A DNA stretch of 64,000 nucleotides from Marthasterias glacialis (GCA_911728455.2 OU452222.1:21586559-21650558); one strand, 5' to 3'. Positions 1 through 13,033 are shown, counted from the stretch's first letter. The notes: generated from the sequence alone by a model not told the origin. Made by a program: numbers and translations.

Positions 1-2759
1 CAAGGTATAAGCTTAAAAAAAAAAAGAAAAGTGACCCCTAACAGGACTCCATTCACATACATGTGCAACAAAACCAATCATATTTACACAGTGTTTTGTA
101 TAACACACATTAACATGAAGACATGAAGAAAAATCAAACAACCGAGATTATGTTGGATTTTTTCTCCACAAATCTTCTAACCGACAAAGTGTAGCGAAAG
201 TAACCAGATAGTAATTAAGTCTTTTTTTCTTTCCTTCTTTTTTGGGGGGCAATCTGTAAGGAGGCAATGCTTGGTTGTACTTTAATTTTTTTTTACAATG
301 ATTGTTGGTCTTTTGCTTATTTTGTAAGGATATGCCCAGTAAGTGCAATTTTGTGTTCTTTACATTGGTTTCATGCTAGTTTTTTTTTATCCTGTGTAAT
401 TAATAAATAATTATATGATATGAATGCTCTTTGACAGATCTTGAATAATTGATTTATGAATTTTCCAATTAAAAATGGAGAATTATTTCTCCCTAATTGG
501 AGAGTCTTACACTATGTACCTTTGACACAGTTTCACCACTAAGCAAAGGTCATAATATTCAAACTTACAAAGAATCTTAACGACTGACAGTCAAGTTTAC
601 CAGTCAGCATTCCTTCAATCAAATACAAGGTCAAACCAACTCATGCTTGTTTTTGCCTGTCTACCACCAGGGCTTCGGAATACTGTTTGGGGCTGGGTGT
701 TTAATGTCAATCTGTCAGCTTCAAATCTTTTTTTATGTATTTTTGTTTTGGGGGAGCAATATGTTCCCTTTATACTTCTGATCACGATCATAATTATACT
801 GCCTTTTAATAACTTGTGTTTTTATGAAAATGCACATAGAGCCCATGCATGCTCCACTGCCCTTAATTTAATGAAAAACTAATTGGAAAATGCGGCAGAC
901 AATGGCGTCCTGCCGAATAAGACTCATTGATATAATTGCTGCCATATTGAGAAGTCCTGCAACCATCAGATGTTAGTGAGCTACATGGAAGTTTAGCATA
1001 ATTACAACAACCGGGTGCTCGCAATCGGGTAATATGAGTTTCCATGGTTTTGTGCGTTCACCCATCTCATTCAGATAGCCTCTAATTACACAATTAATGG
1101 CAACTCATTATGGTGTATGAAGCCATGTCCATGAACAACAATTTGGACAGGGGAGGGGCATGCGCTGTCTGCTTAAACGTGTTAGCAAACACGTTGCCAC
1201 ATGCTTGAGGGAACACTTAGCGTCAATTTCAGCGTTTCCCTGTTTGCTCAAAGAAACCAGGTCAAAGGTCATTTAACATCTCTGATTCTTGAGAAAGAAA
1301 AGGAAACTGGTTGTTCTGAAACACAACTTAGTCTCCCTAAAAACGGTCGTCATCAGCTGACCCTCACTTACAAAATCCTTCTAAATCCAGACAGTATTTC
1401 TCAAAAAGGAAAAATCTGATTTTTTTTTTGAAAAATTCACAAGGGATGCTGAAAATGATTGCATTTTTTATTTAATTTGAATTCCCAAAGTCCTGACTAA
1501 CACCCCCCCCCCAGTGAACATAGAAACTGACAGAATAGGAGGCAAGTAACGGTTGTTAGTTTGGTAAAGCAACTACTTCAGTTACCTGGCAGGGTGTTAC
1601 ATGCTCAACATCTCCCCTACAAGGAAGTGTTCCTAAGAGAAGTTAGTCAAAACTAAACTGAACTCCACTGAAGTCAATGGGAAACGCTTACATATTCCAT
1701 TCTTCTTGAGAAAAGACATAGGGCCCAGAACCGTTTGTTTTGGGATGCTAAATCATTTTAATGTTGTTATTTAGACTTTCCTTCATTTTTCTCAGAGAAA
1801 AGAAGAGCAATACAGTCACATTCATCCAGTGATTCATATCTCCTGGAAAAAAAAACAACTGAAAACTGTTTTCCAGAATTCGCCACAAAGCTCAAAAAGG
1901 TTTGATGGGGTTTTTGATGCCACTGACAATCTCTGTGTAGCTATGGAGGATATGAGATCATTTCATCCATGGGGGCAGGTGAGCTGTCCTTACTGTCCTT
2001 AAAATTGGGATCCATGTTCCTTTTCTTTTCAAATTAGCAGGGGAAGATTTACACCTGCAATTGCCACCTCTAATTGCATTTACAGAAACAAACCTGTGAG
2101 AGTTAAAAGCTTACTCAGCGACAAACCTTTCCAGTCAGAGTTTAAGAATGATACAAAAATAGCAATGGAAAGCCTTTGTACACTCCGCCCCTCCAAAATT
2201 AGTTACAGCTTACTTCAGCAATTTTGGTTTCCCCATAACCTGAAAAACAGCCAAGTGCTTAAGAAGGTTAGCAAACAATAAATCCCCATAAAAGTGTCAA
2301 AACAGCTCTCTTCCTTCAACTCCACTGCTACCTCATTAATCTTGCCAACTGCCTTGGAATAATAACAGGGGAAGAAAAAAAAAAGGGGAAGAAAAAAAAG
2401 AAAAAGAACTACACTTCTGCAAATGCAATTAAAAATTGGCCCAGAAAATGATTCGCTATGCACCTGACATTTATAAGTTGGTTAGTTATCATCTCTGGAA
2501 TTAAGCTGCTGAGCCGGCTCTAGGGGTTTAATAACAGAAAGAGAAAGATGAAAGATGGAGGGAAAACGGTGGGGAAGGGAAAGGGGGAAAAAAATGAAGG
2601 AAAAGGGGAAGATGGACCGAGGGAGTGAGAGCGCGAAGAGCGCTAGAGAGAAAGGTTCCACATTAATTGCTGACATACTATTTTGGGATAATTGGCTGGA
2701 ATGGATAAACAGATGCTTGCATCTCATCTGCGATAATTCAATTTGTGCAGACTGAAATT
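1..2759. other. Gene-free AT-rich flank
   Basis: I see no coding exon, RNA gene or complete mobile element here. The open frames are short and match no family I recognise. The DNA has A/T homopolymers, a C run near 1502-1512 and a purine-rich patch near 2540-2640. It reads as intergenic or intronic sequence. Confidence 0.6.
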
Positions 2760-3300
2760 CCTGCAAATTACGGGGCCACGGGCAGCATAGGTGAAGCTCA
2801 TACCAAACATGGTGGGACCAACTCTCAGGTTTTTTTTTTTTTTTTTTTTTTTTTGGTTCCTGTTTTTTTTTTTCCCCGTTTATTTCTTTTCTCTCTTCTT
2901 CTTTTCGGTTGATAAAAACAAGGTAGCTCCAGAGAGGAGGTTATAGCCGGTAGATGGAATCTAGTATCTAATTGCGCTTATGACAACATCAAGTCAATGT
3001 AGGAACACGACGGGGTTCCCCCTGGTCTGCTCGGGTCTTTTTTTACCCTGGCCCCGGGCCACCCTGCCGCGGACTGCTGGGCCGTACATGCAATAATTGG
3101 CAGGATGTATCAGAGTGCAGACAAGCTGTCATGACGTTACTCCATAGGTTTTTAAGATACTTTAAACCGATATATAATATTTATACACACCCTGGAGTAG
3201 ATCCGTTCCCAGCAACGAGGAAACGAGCCCAAGAATTTGAAGTAACATTGGGAATAATTAAGCCATGTACATATATTTCACATATTGAAAAAAGCTACAA
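2760..3300. other. Candidate conserved non-coding block
   Basis: Apart from a 25-base T run at 2830-2854, this stretch is more complex than its surroundings and free of obvious repeats. It mixes homeodomain-like AATTA/TAATTG cores with unique GC-containing words, for example around 2940-3010 and 3085-3140. No frame looks coding. Calling it a conserved or regulatory element is inference from composition only. Confidence 0.25.
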
Positions 3301-3829
3301 ACACAAGTAATCCCTACCTTATCTACAGTAACCTCCCAGTGCATTCCTTGATATCTTTATGTACTCTATGCTCTGCTGCCCCTTAACAATGAAGGCGCAG
3401 AATTTATGATGCAATTTGATGAGTTATTAAAAAACAGGCTACTTTTTTAGGGTTGTGTACACATTTGGTTGTACTGGTTATCTTAAAACAAGGGCTAGAG
3501 GTTAGACACCAGCTATGTGAAAATATTCATTCCAAGTTAAATTTTCAAGAAATGAAACGTGATCTGTGGATTGAAATTAACATGCATGATATCTTGGAAC
3601 AAAACCAGTAGACGTTATAAACTGTGATGACAGGTCAAGCTATTTTCCTACCACTGTGTGTGAACACTGAGGTGATAAACTGGACAAACGAAATACCAGT
3701 CACTAAGGTGTAGGGGACCTTCTACCTGCTGACAGTTTTAACTTACTGAACACTGGAATGCAACCTTTTGCTTGTACTACACATAGCCTCAATCCTCTTA
3801 TGTCCATCAGTAGTAGCGAGGTAAAAGCG

Positions 3830-4258
3830 CAAAGGACCCGGATCCTTCTGGATCTTCCTGGTTTTGCTTACTATGGCCAATGGCCTAGATCTTTCTAGAT
3901 CCTTTTATGACAGGGACCCCATTAACCCTCCCCCGAAAACCTAGATCCTGCTGAATCCCATTTTGGCAAAGCTGTATTAGACCCCAATCCTCTTTCCTCA
4001 TATGTCAAATACAGACAGATGACCCCAATCCTTCTGGATCCTCACATAGCAGGAACCCACTATGGCCCCAATCCTTCTGGATCCTCACATAGCAGGAACC
4101 CACTATGGCCCCAATCCTTCTGGATCCTCACATAGCAGGAACCCACTATGGCCCCAATCCTTCTGGATCCTCACATAACAGGAACCCACTATGGCCCCAA
4201 TCCTTCTGGATTCTCACATAGCAGGAACCCACTATGGCCCCAATCCTTCTGGATCCTC
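3830..4258. repeat. 43-bp minisatellite with degenerate upstream copies
   Basis: A 43-bp unit starting CCCCAATCCTTCTGGATCCT begins at 4023, 4066, 4109, 4152, 4195 and 4238, giving about 5.5 nearly identical copies. Single-base variants mark the fourth and fifth copies. From 3830 to 4022 the same words (TCCTTCTGGATC, ACTATGGCC, TAGATCCT) recur at irregular spacing, which looks like older decayed copies. Near-identity of the right-hand copies suggests recent expansion or homogenisation. No open frame runs through the array. Confidence 0.93.
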
Positions 4259-7200
4259 CTCCGCTGCAATGTCCTTAAAACCCCAGTTCTTAGTTAGGGT
4301 CAAACTTCAAAATGTCAATTAAATTGGTCATTTCAATTTTAAATAATGTTTTTTTTTCTCTCTTTTGGTTTTAGGTTTAGTTACTAAGCTGTTTGTTATA
4401 CATGTAGGTAGTGATGTGTAGAAATGTACATGATGTTTGATTCAAGTTGAAATGCAAAAAATAAACTAATAAAAAAAAATGAAACAAGTTCAAAAAACCT
4501 CACTATCCTCACTACTAATTGGAGAGAGAGAAAAAATTACTATGTGAGAGTCAACTATGAAAAAAGTTCAATTTCACATGATCAGAGTATGTGTACATCA
4601 GCTGCTCAGACTTGTCTGTGTTACCACTTACCACGAAGAAGAAGGGGGAAAAAAAACACACACCACACCATCCAACAGCCCGGCAGACAATGGAGATTTT
4701 CTGACGCTGAACAAACATGAGGTTGGTCCATTACCAAGTCCCCAACTCAGGGATACCGGGCGTCTTTAATTTGTTGTGAGAAAACAGGCAATGAGCACTC
4801 CCCATGCTGAAAGTCAAGGCTAAACTGTCTCCAATAATTGCCACAAAATAAAAAACAGGTATTTCAAATTACTGGCCCAATTGGCCGTCGTTATCAGACA
4901 GCGGTGGTTACCATGGACTTTCTTTCTTTTTACTTCTTCTAGGTTTTTTTTCCCCCTTTTTCTTTTCTGTCTTTCTTTTTCTCCCCAGCAAACCTGCTAC
5001 TTCTTGAAGACCGATAAGAGTTTAATAATGAAAGAACCTTGAATTATTCACTCCGATGCATTTTTTCTCCCCTCTATGTGCGTTTTGATTTTTCTCAACA
5101 CATTTTCCGGAAATTGTTTCATCTTCTCTAATTTCATTCTATCAATTCAAATATGCCTTTTGTAGACGACTTATGAGAAAAGACAGGGCAAATACATGCA
5201 ATCCCTCAAACGTAAATGATTGGAAAATCAATTAAAAGCAGCGCTTAACCCCTTGGTAATCAAAACAAAAATGTCAACCGAGTTATTGAACAACAAATCA
5301 TTTGATCAGTCAGTTTTAAATATAACTTGCAAAATACAGTTGCCACTGCATCCCAACTTTCTTTTTCTTTTTTCTTGGCAATTTCTTTTAAAAGAACATT
5401 ACAAACTGAAACTGATCAATAAGTATTCCTTTGCAACTTTATGTATTGTGCACTAAAAAACCTGGGAAATTCTTCAGTTATTTAGTTGAAAAGGTGACAA
5501 GAAATGATCCTAAGAAACAGATACATTTCGTCCAATGAAATCATTCCATGCCATCACAAGTCGGTACATGACTTTCAGAGTGTAGACAAACATCTTTCTC
5601 ATTAACTGTTTCCATGACAACCAAATCAACCAAGGTCTCTGAATTATTCACAAGACACTCATCAAAGCGTTACAAACAATCCATGCTAAATATAAAAAAA
5701 TATAAAAAACAGCCACTATAACACATCATACTCTCCTCTCTAAAAAAAAAACACAGAGAAAAAAAGTTGCATCATGGAACTGAATACAGCTATCAATGGT
5801 TTTCGTAAAACAAATGTGAAAAAAATCCAAAAAGTTGAACACTTCAAATGTTGTGGTTGAGAAGCAAGGTGAACAATGAAACCCATCATGCCTTGTTATC
5901 AAGCTCTTGATGCCTAATGAAGATCTAACAGTTCAACTGCACTTACAGGTTGAAACACCAAGCAGAGAGAGTCAGGTAGAAATCAACAATCATCCAATAA
6001 CAGCAGTTTCTAATGATGTCACAATCACAACATCTGCCATTACAAAATCTGTCCGAACTGTTGAGCTAACAGTAAACAGTACTATTTAACTCAACCCACA
6101 CTGAAAAACAAAAACTCTATTCCTTCATAAGGCGATAGCAGTGTAAAAATCAGGACTTGCTAAACAAAACTACAGCAAACCCAAAACACAATATTCTGAA
6201 CTACAACGGTTGACGCTGGAAAACAAGAATAACCCAACAACTTTGTCAAAACAGAAAACCTACACTCTAGACTGATCATAGAAAGCAAATACCGTTACAT
6301 CCAGCTGATCAGTCTGGGCAACCACCTGATTTTTTTTCTTCTCCAGCAGTGCCATCATGTTTGTTTCCTGCCAAGAGAAGTACCCCTTGTCCCTGGCGAT
6401 AAACAGAGGGGGCTCACCTTGAGAGGCTAATCGGCCTGGGATGTCTTTCTTTTGATTAAGAATGGAAACAATATCCCGCCCGGGAGAACACAAGGAGTCG
6501 CATCGACTCAAGAAGTGGGGATGATTGCTGCAGAAGAAGGGTTTGGAGTCATTAAAGCTCCTCTGGATGGGCTAATCACAGGTATCAATGAGGAGATTAG
6601 AGGAGGGGGGAAGACAGTTAAAAAGAAAGTGCGGGAATTGAATGGCTGAACAGGTAATAATTTACAGGGATTCTTCAATTCACCACAGGATGTCCCATTG
6701 TTTGTGTGTCCAGACTAGGTTCGTTTCCCATTAAACCCTGTCTTGTCATTAGTCCCAATGAGGATAATAAAAACCTCTTCAGCATGACAAACAACAAACC
6801 TATTTTCCTCAAAACCATACAAGTTGTCTGACCTCGAATGGTTTCGGCCTCATAAACACAATTATGAAACACATTTGTTTCCAGTCCAACACTACCAAAA
6901 AGTAACCAAATGAGAAATTACTTCCACCGAATACGCTTGCTTCGATCTAAAAGTAGTGCTACACTCTAAAACAGACTAAAAATTTTGTCAACATTTGAGG
7001 TTTATGTCAAGACTTGAATAACGATTAAAACAGAGTAACTGTTTGTGAGATAGCAGGTGTGAATACTTTACATACCTGGAATGGGTTGTCGATTGTACAA
7101 TGATTTGTATGTCTTGGTTTTGATAAGGAAACAATGGTACAACACATCTTGAAATTTGAGTCTGCCTGCTCTATTCTTTTTACCCATTCCTCAAGACAAT

Positions 7201-7340
7201 CGGAGCATAATTGTCCATTACAACACATTTAGAACCCTTTCTCCACAGACAAAAAAAACATTTCACTACAAGATACAGGGTGCCGCTGCAATTCTCGACT
7301 GTGTGGTTGTAATTTCCTGTCGTCTTCTTTTTTTTTCTCT

Positions 7341-7345
<5 letters not shown>
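4259..7345. other. Gene-free interval with a complex block at 6300-6660
   Basis: Mostly AT-rich DNA without recognisable genes or elements. The part from about 6300 to 6660 is compositionally richer, and both strands have short open frames that are not convincing genes. It also holds the weak minus-strand exon candidate listed separately. The rest shows only A/T runs and simple purine tracts. Confidence 0.5.
6418..6506 (-). other. Weak candidate internal exon on the minus strand
   Basis: Read on the minus strand, a C/T-rich stretch ending in AG (to about 6507) precedes 89 bases. One frame stays open across them and they end CTCAAG before a consensus donor, GTGAGC, at 6417-6412. The conceptual peptide includes ILNQKKDIPGRLASQ and matches no family I know. 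If a leftward gene starts near 38 kb, this could be one of its exons. It could equally be chance inside conserved non-coding DNA. Confidence 0.12.

Positions 7346-7387
<42 letters not shown>
7346..7387. repeat. (CT)n microsatellite
   Basis: An almost uninterrupted CT dinucleotide run follows a T/C-rich lead-in from about 7325. It creates artefactual serine-leucine and glutamate-arginine open frames on the two strands. Confidence 0.97.
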
Positions 7388-7388
<1 letters not shown>

Positions 7389-9949
7389 AAATAATGATAT
7401 AACTTAAGAGGTATTGTCTTTCTGGCCAAATAGGGAAAAAGCAATAACTGAGCAAGAGTTCAGCTCTGCAATCTTTGCCATAATAGAGGAGTGTTTTTGT
7501 TTTGGTGTCATTTATAAAGGTTTTCTTATTAATGTCTACAGCTGAATATTTGGCATCAAGCTTCCAGTAAAAACACCATGAGTTAGGGTTACATGCCATA
7601 GCTATACACAACTCATTTTACACACCAGCGCACGAACACCTATACACAAAACAAGAGACTTTTCAGGTGGCCGAACAATATGATTTTCTCTTTCAAAAGA
7701 AATATCCCAAAACAAAAATTCTGCCTAAGCGAGTCCCACAGTGACCCCATTTCTGCACCTATCATGCATTCCTCATTGCTTGTTAATTCTGTGTAAATTT
7801 CTGATAAAGCCGTCGCATACATACATATGTATTTACCCCCGGCAGTTTCTGAAGCTGTTAGTACAAAGCCACCATTGTCAGAGGTGCCAGGTCAAGCCCT
7901 TTTCAATCATTTGCAAATGCAACCAATGAATAAAGTTTGCAAAACATTGCTATGCTAGATGGATTATCTTGCTTAAGTTGAATGAGGGTTTGGGGGGGAG
8001 AAGAAGGGAGGATTGAATGGAGAAGAAAATGAAAGCTGTGAAAGGAAACTTATGTTTATCAAAACCATATTTGTAATGAGGGACAGGCTTGATAAAGTGG
8101 TGGAAACAAAGTCTGTCAATGGAAAGGACAGGGACAGGCTCAAGAAGAAAAAAAGAAGTTAATTCCTGTATGATGGAATCATGTTATTTTCTTTTGTGCA
8201 CAATGTGTTGAAACAAATTAGCAAGCTGTGTTATCGGTAGCCTAGTGTTCAAAAGAAAGCGCACATGCAGCAGTCCCTGTTTTTATCGGGAGGTGTTTTT
8301 CCATTAATCCTCTTTCCTGTGCTGAAATCTATCAAGAAGCCTGATAGTCTTCCAGTGGGATTAATGTGGATTGCTTACAAGGCAACAAGGCAAAGGCAAT
8401 TACGGACAAAAACACCTTTAGTATTCATCACCACGTCACTAGGACATGTGAAGTCAAGCCACACGTTGAACATACAGTCTTTAAGGCTCGTCTGTTTTTA
8501 GCATGGGGGTATAATCACATCTACTACAACTCCATTACTTACTTCAGAAAAAAAATTAATGTTAAACAACAATAATTTAAAAAAACAATGTCGATGAATA
8601 CCACTGGTGTTATTCTTCAGTATGTAGTCACAATGGAAATGAGCAATTAATAAAGAACCCCTTTCAAATATTTTAAACTTCTGAAGATGTCTGACTCCCC
8701 TTTATCCTACCCATCCCTCCATGTTTTCACTCAGACCGAATGCTCTGACATTTCCCGACACAATGTAGCAACAATAACAACGAGCAAATTACTCCTTCAA
8801 GTTGTCTGAAGAAAACAAATGCCACCAAAAAAAAACCAACCTACACTATGATCCTCTTTATACCCTACCCTGACCCCCTACTATTACAAACCTCCCCCAA
8901 TCCCTAAGGTTGCCTTATCCAGGCCCAGTATCTGTACCAAGTCATCGTGAATCACAAGTTCAAGATAGGGGTGTGTTCATCAGCTCCATTTAAATAATGG
9001 TGCATGCTGACTGGCAGGTACAGGTGGTGCAAATTAAGATAACCTTCCCTGCCAACAAACCGACCAACGTCAAGAACCTTCTGTCTGCGGGTAGCTTGCC
9101 CAGACATAAAGAACACAGACAAGGCTTTTGGGGTCTCCTCTCCACGCAATTAAGCGAGCGTGATGCTGCGTTTTTCCTTATTATTGACTTAGAGTTCAGT
9201 TCGGGCAAATTGTTCCACCATATCTTACATCACCAGGACATTTGTCCTCCTTCCCTGGCCATGAGAAAGTGGGGGGGGGGGGGGTGTTAAGGGAGAAAAC
9301 AAAAAGTATCAGTTGCCTAAGTGTTAAGTGGATTACTGGGCTTTTATGAGAATGGTGGCGCCATTGATCTAGGGTTCGTTTGGGTGAAGATGGGATGGTA
9401 TGGCATTACTCAGAGCTGCATTTGGGTATCTCTGGGTACCACCGGGATCATACCTGGGATACCACAAGCCATTTGTCACCAGCAAAATCTTCCAATAACG
9501 CAACCATAAATGAAAATATGTTATATATCGACAAAAAGAGCCAACATACACATCAAAGTTTCAGTTCAGAATGTAATTATTAGAATGCAATTATAAGGTT
9601 TTGTTGTGCTTTGCATTCTTAAATGATAACAATTAATCAAATTTCAGAGTGTTGGATACACACAGCAAAAGCACAACAGGCGTTTCACATTACTCGTATA
9701 TGGGGAAAAATGAAAACATGTATAATTGATGTGTACATATTAATGAGGTACATGGAGAGTGTAATGATCATCACAATTGCTAATTATTATTTCATAAAGG
9801 ACAGGCTTTTATGGTGATGGTTTCCCTGTTAATGATTATAGGCACTCAAGTACACAAGCAAACCTTGCCAGGAAGGTTTCATTTCTTATCTTAATGTGTC
9901 TGGGTCGATCAGAACAGTGTGTGTCCACAGAATATGTTGTAGTCGCTTT
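7388..9949. other. Gene-free interval
   Basis: No coding exon, tRNA or complete repeat element was recognised. A run of 14 G lies at 9271-9284. The remainder is mixed-complexity AT-rich DNA with only short chance frames. Confidence 0.55.
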
Positions 9950-10077
9950 GGCCGTGTCCAAATTGGCGGTTACGGCTAACACCTAACGGCTAAGGCTGAT
10001 CCTCCGTGTCAATGTGCGTTGAAGCATAGGCTGCCCTTAGCAACAGTCACAGCCCTAGCCGCCACTTCCGACACACC
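9950..10077. mobile_element. Hairpin MITE-like element, about 128 bp
   Basis: The left arm at 9950-9979 (GGCCGTGTCCAAATTGGCGG and onward) is an imperfect inverted copy of the right arm at 10054-10077, which ends GCCACTTCCGACACACC. The GC-rich arms contrast with the AT-rich flanks. There is no coding capacity, so this would be a non-autonomous DNA transposon relic. Clear target-site duplications were not identified. Confidence 0.7.
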
Positions 10078-10342
10078 CTTTCCCCATGTGCTTGTTTTAT
10101 GCACATGGTGTATTGTCAAGGAGTTCAGTATACATAGTTAAGGATGTTTGCCTTCTCTGAAAAGAATTCCCCTATAAACATTCCCCATCCCCCCCCCACC
10201 TGCAACCACCCATTACCTCCCATCAAAATTCCTTCTGTATTTAAAGAGATGCCACCCAAACTGAGAAAGAATGAAAAACTTAGAAAGAAAGAGAAAGAAA
10301 GACAAAAACTAAGTAGAATTTCAAACTTTGCACGGTTGGAAC

Positions 10343-10548
10343 ACGATCTGGTAATGTTTACGGAGAAACGATGTACATAAAAATCTCTCTATGAGTTGCG
10401 GTGGTTCTGAAAAAGAACCAGTGGTTAACAACTCACTGAAGACGATCAGACCATACTGATCAACCCTTCGAGTTGTTAACTTCCGCTTCTTTTCGGAACC
10501 ATCACAACGCATATAGAGAGGTGTCTCCGCAAACCTTACTAGATTGTA
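10343..10548. mobile_element. Multiply palindromic MITE, copy 1
   Basis: The terminal arms are GATCTGGTAATGTTTACGG on the left and CTCCGCAAACCTTACTAGAT, inverted, on the right. Inside are three nested palindromes: 10385-10409 with 10495-10520, 10424-10441 with 10466-10480, and GATCAG with CTGATC around 10444-10461. A related copy at 44685-44817 shares the right terminus and the internal GTGGTTAACNACTCAC motif, which shows it is a dispersed family. It has no coding capacity. Confidence 0.82.
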
Positions 10549-12333
10549 TAAAAACCAAAGATGGCAAGAATGCAAACTGATGCATATACACACTACACAT
10601 TACACATTACACACTGACAATCCACTACACAAAGTTACGAATTAATTCCAGAAAAAAACAGTAGAAAAACAACAAACACCTTGAGCTGACACAAAGGAAT
10701 AATTTATTGTAGCCTGGTGTTGATCTTGATGGATATTAATCGGGGCAGGATAAGGAGAACAACAGGGTGGAGCCCGCGCCCCTCCTTGTTTTTTTTCATT
10801 TGCAGAATAAACATGTCTTCAGTTTCAATGTCCCAACATTTTATTTTGGTTCATCACTCAAATATTGGACGGGTTCTTTAAGCTTATTAAAAATTCTCCT
10901 TTTGGGTGTTTCATGCCTTCATATCTGCGTCCGTCTTTGATCTTATTTCGCATGCTGGATATATGTGACTCGCAAAAGGAAATCAATTCTGCCCAAAGTA
11001 AAATGAGTAAAAACACGGGGAAAACTTTTGAACAACAAGCTGGTTATCAATTCAAGGTTACAAACACGCCTCATGTTGAAGCTCATTTCTACAGAGTGCA
11101 CTAGTATTTATCTGAGTGAAGTACCCCACTAATTTCATGTTAATTGGCCTAATATGCCTTAATACCGTAGCCACAAAGATGAAATATTAATTCAAATGAC
11201 CCTATTTAGAGGTTGCTCATCTATCTTCAGCAAAAGATTGTCATAAAAAATGGTTAATACGACAATTAGGACTGACGGTAAAACGCAGTTTGCGCATAAC
11301 AGTTGGTCATTACGAGGCTCACTCGTTCTCCGACAAGAATTTAGGAAAGCCAAACCTGTCTTAATTATGCAAAGGTATTCATTTAGTGGAGGTCAAATTG
11401 ACGAATCCTGTACCAACAACTCCAGCAAATTTGACAATTTAAGCGTAATACCTTGTCCATGGAGTCAATAAAGCACAATTAAACCCGGTGTTATGGCTAC
11501 CTTCATGGAAAGGACACCTCTCCTAGCTTGAGAGGAAATCACACAAGGAAAACCTTGGTATTGTGGCCAAATCAGCTTGACTCATGATATTTTGAGAAGA
11601 ATTGTTTCCGTACAACAACAAAGGAGCCTACCTTTTCTTTCACTTAGGAATTACTATTAATAATCTCCTTAAAGTCCATTTTGCAACTGTATTTGTGCTA
11701 ATTTAGTCGCAGCAATATTGAAAAAGCAACGCTGATGATGGACACTGGTCCGACATATGATTAATTAGAGGGACATACATTTCTCAGAGGTCCATTTCGT
11801 TACAATGTATAGATTTGATTTGTGCCACACTGCTGCGCGTCCGAAGAATGGTCTTCTCCAGAGGAAAAATCCGGTTGTGGCGTGTACTCTACAATGAATG
11901 AAAGGAAGATCGTATTTCTCCCTTTTACCTCCAACAGGATATAAAATATCAAGCTTACAATTTCACAGAAGAGTTGGATACCTTTTACAAATTAAACACC
12001 TGTATCGTATCAAGACGAGTGTATGTCCCTAGTATAATTTACAAGAAAAACACAAGGCGCAAGTTCCACAAATGAAAGAACTAACTGATCATTTCTGGGA
12101 AGATTCAATGATTTTTTTACGTGAATTTAGTGACGTTGAAATTGGCAAACAAAAAGAACTTCTAGTTTTCAATTGAAATTACAGAGGCATGCCGGGCATT
12201 CAAATTCAGACAATTGTAAGTACCTACAATCAAAAGCATTCAAATGTTGTAATCCAATAAAATGAATAAGAGCATGGGTGCTGTTTCAGAATTAAGACTA
12301 CAGAAATGTAAATGATACATGTAGGCCTGTATG
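10549..12333. other. Gene-free interval with a conserved-looking block
   Basis: No genes were recognised. Between about 11100 and 11470 the sequence has varied words with several homeodomain-like TTAATT/AATTAG cores and an ATGCAAA-type octamer-like site. It lacks repeats, so it resembles conserved non-coding DNA, but only by inference. The remainder is ordinary AT-rich sequence. Confidence 0.4.
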
Positions 12334-12482
12334 ATAATAGACCGATCCATTAAGCCCCTCCCACTCTGCACGCGCACCATATGCACTCACGCGTTTGTTG
12401 GACTTTTGTCGGACTTTCGGTTGCGCAATCTGTGATTGGTCTAGATACAGCAAAGGCGGGGCTTAATGGATCAGTCCATTAT
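12334..12482. mobile_element. MITE with about 28-bp terminal inverted repeats
   Basis: The left end at 12334-12362 (ATAATAGACCGATCCATTAA, then GCCCC) is matched in inverse by 12455-12482, with few mismatches. The 149-bp element has a GC-rich, CpG-containing core and no open frame. The outermost ATAAT/ATTAT is shared by both ends, so the exact border and the target-site duplication cannot be separated. Confidence 0.85.
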
Positions 12483-12539
12483 GAACAGTAAGTCAGCTGA
12501 CGACAACAACCTCAACAACGGTCTTGTTTATTGGACAGA

Positions 12540-12680
12540 AGTTCTCTGCTGGGTTTGAACCCCAGCCAGCCCCAGCCTATCAGGACACTTGATGCAAAGC
12601 CTCTATATCATGACTGGTTTGTCCTTTGGACGTAACGCCGAAGTCTCGTTTATCAGGGTAAAGAGTAGTGCATGCGCAAA
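12540..12680 (-). repeat. tRNA-derived SINE fragment (degenerate)
   Basis: On the minus strand, GGGGTTCAAACCCAGCAG resembles a pol III B box and T-arm. The adjacent plus-strand words TTTGGACGTAACGCC look like tRNA-SINE body sequence. No A box or tail is clear. This is a tentative fragment call. Confidence 0.3.
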
Positions 12681-13033
12681 AGAAACAACAACACTTTGTG
12701 GAGGAGTAGGGGTTTACCCTTGTACTTCCTGCATAACAAGACCCCCTCGTCATAAGTTTCCTCAGAAAGTATCCTTTTGTTTCTTTAAGACATTCCTCAA
12801 CATTATTTACTTACCAAATAGTGTGGTTGTCGTACAAACGTACAAGTTTCTGGAGGGAACTTTGTCAACTTGCTCAAGAGACGGAAAAAAAGGCCTAGCA
12901 CCAGACTTGATTTTCGATGTTCCTGACTTCCCTCAGTGAACAGGATGCTCGGTCCATGAACTCAAATCTGAAATTAAGAATTCACAGATAATTAGAAGAG
13001 AGAAAGGAAGAATCTAGAATCTTCTGAACTGAA

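Noticed and set aside
4021-4258. CRISPR-like array
   Set aside because: The 43-bp unit repeats head to tail without unique spacers, and the genome is animal.
5907-6089. 60-codon protein-like plus-strand frame rich in Thr, Val and Ser
   Set aside because: No splice sites fitting an exon, no known motif; length is within chance for this composition.
7180-7611. 143-codon minus-strand frame with a Glu-Arg run
   Set aside because: The run is the CT microsatellite; the rest has no domain or family resemblance and no splice context.
12589-12939. 116-codon plus-strand frame
   Set aside because: Begins in a degenerate tRNA-SINE fragment and has no known domain; better seen as chance.
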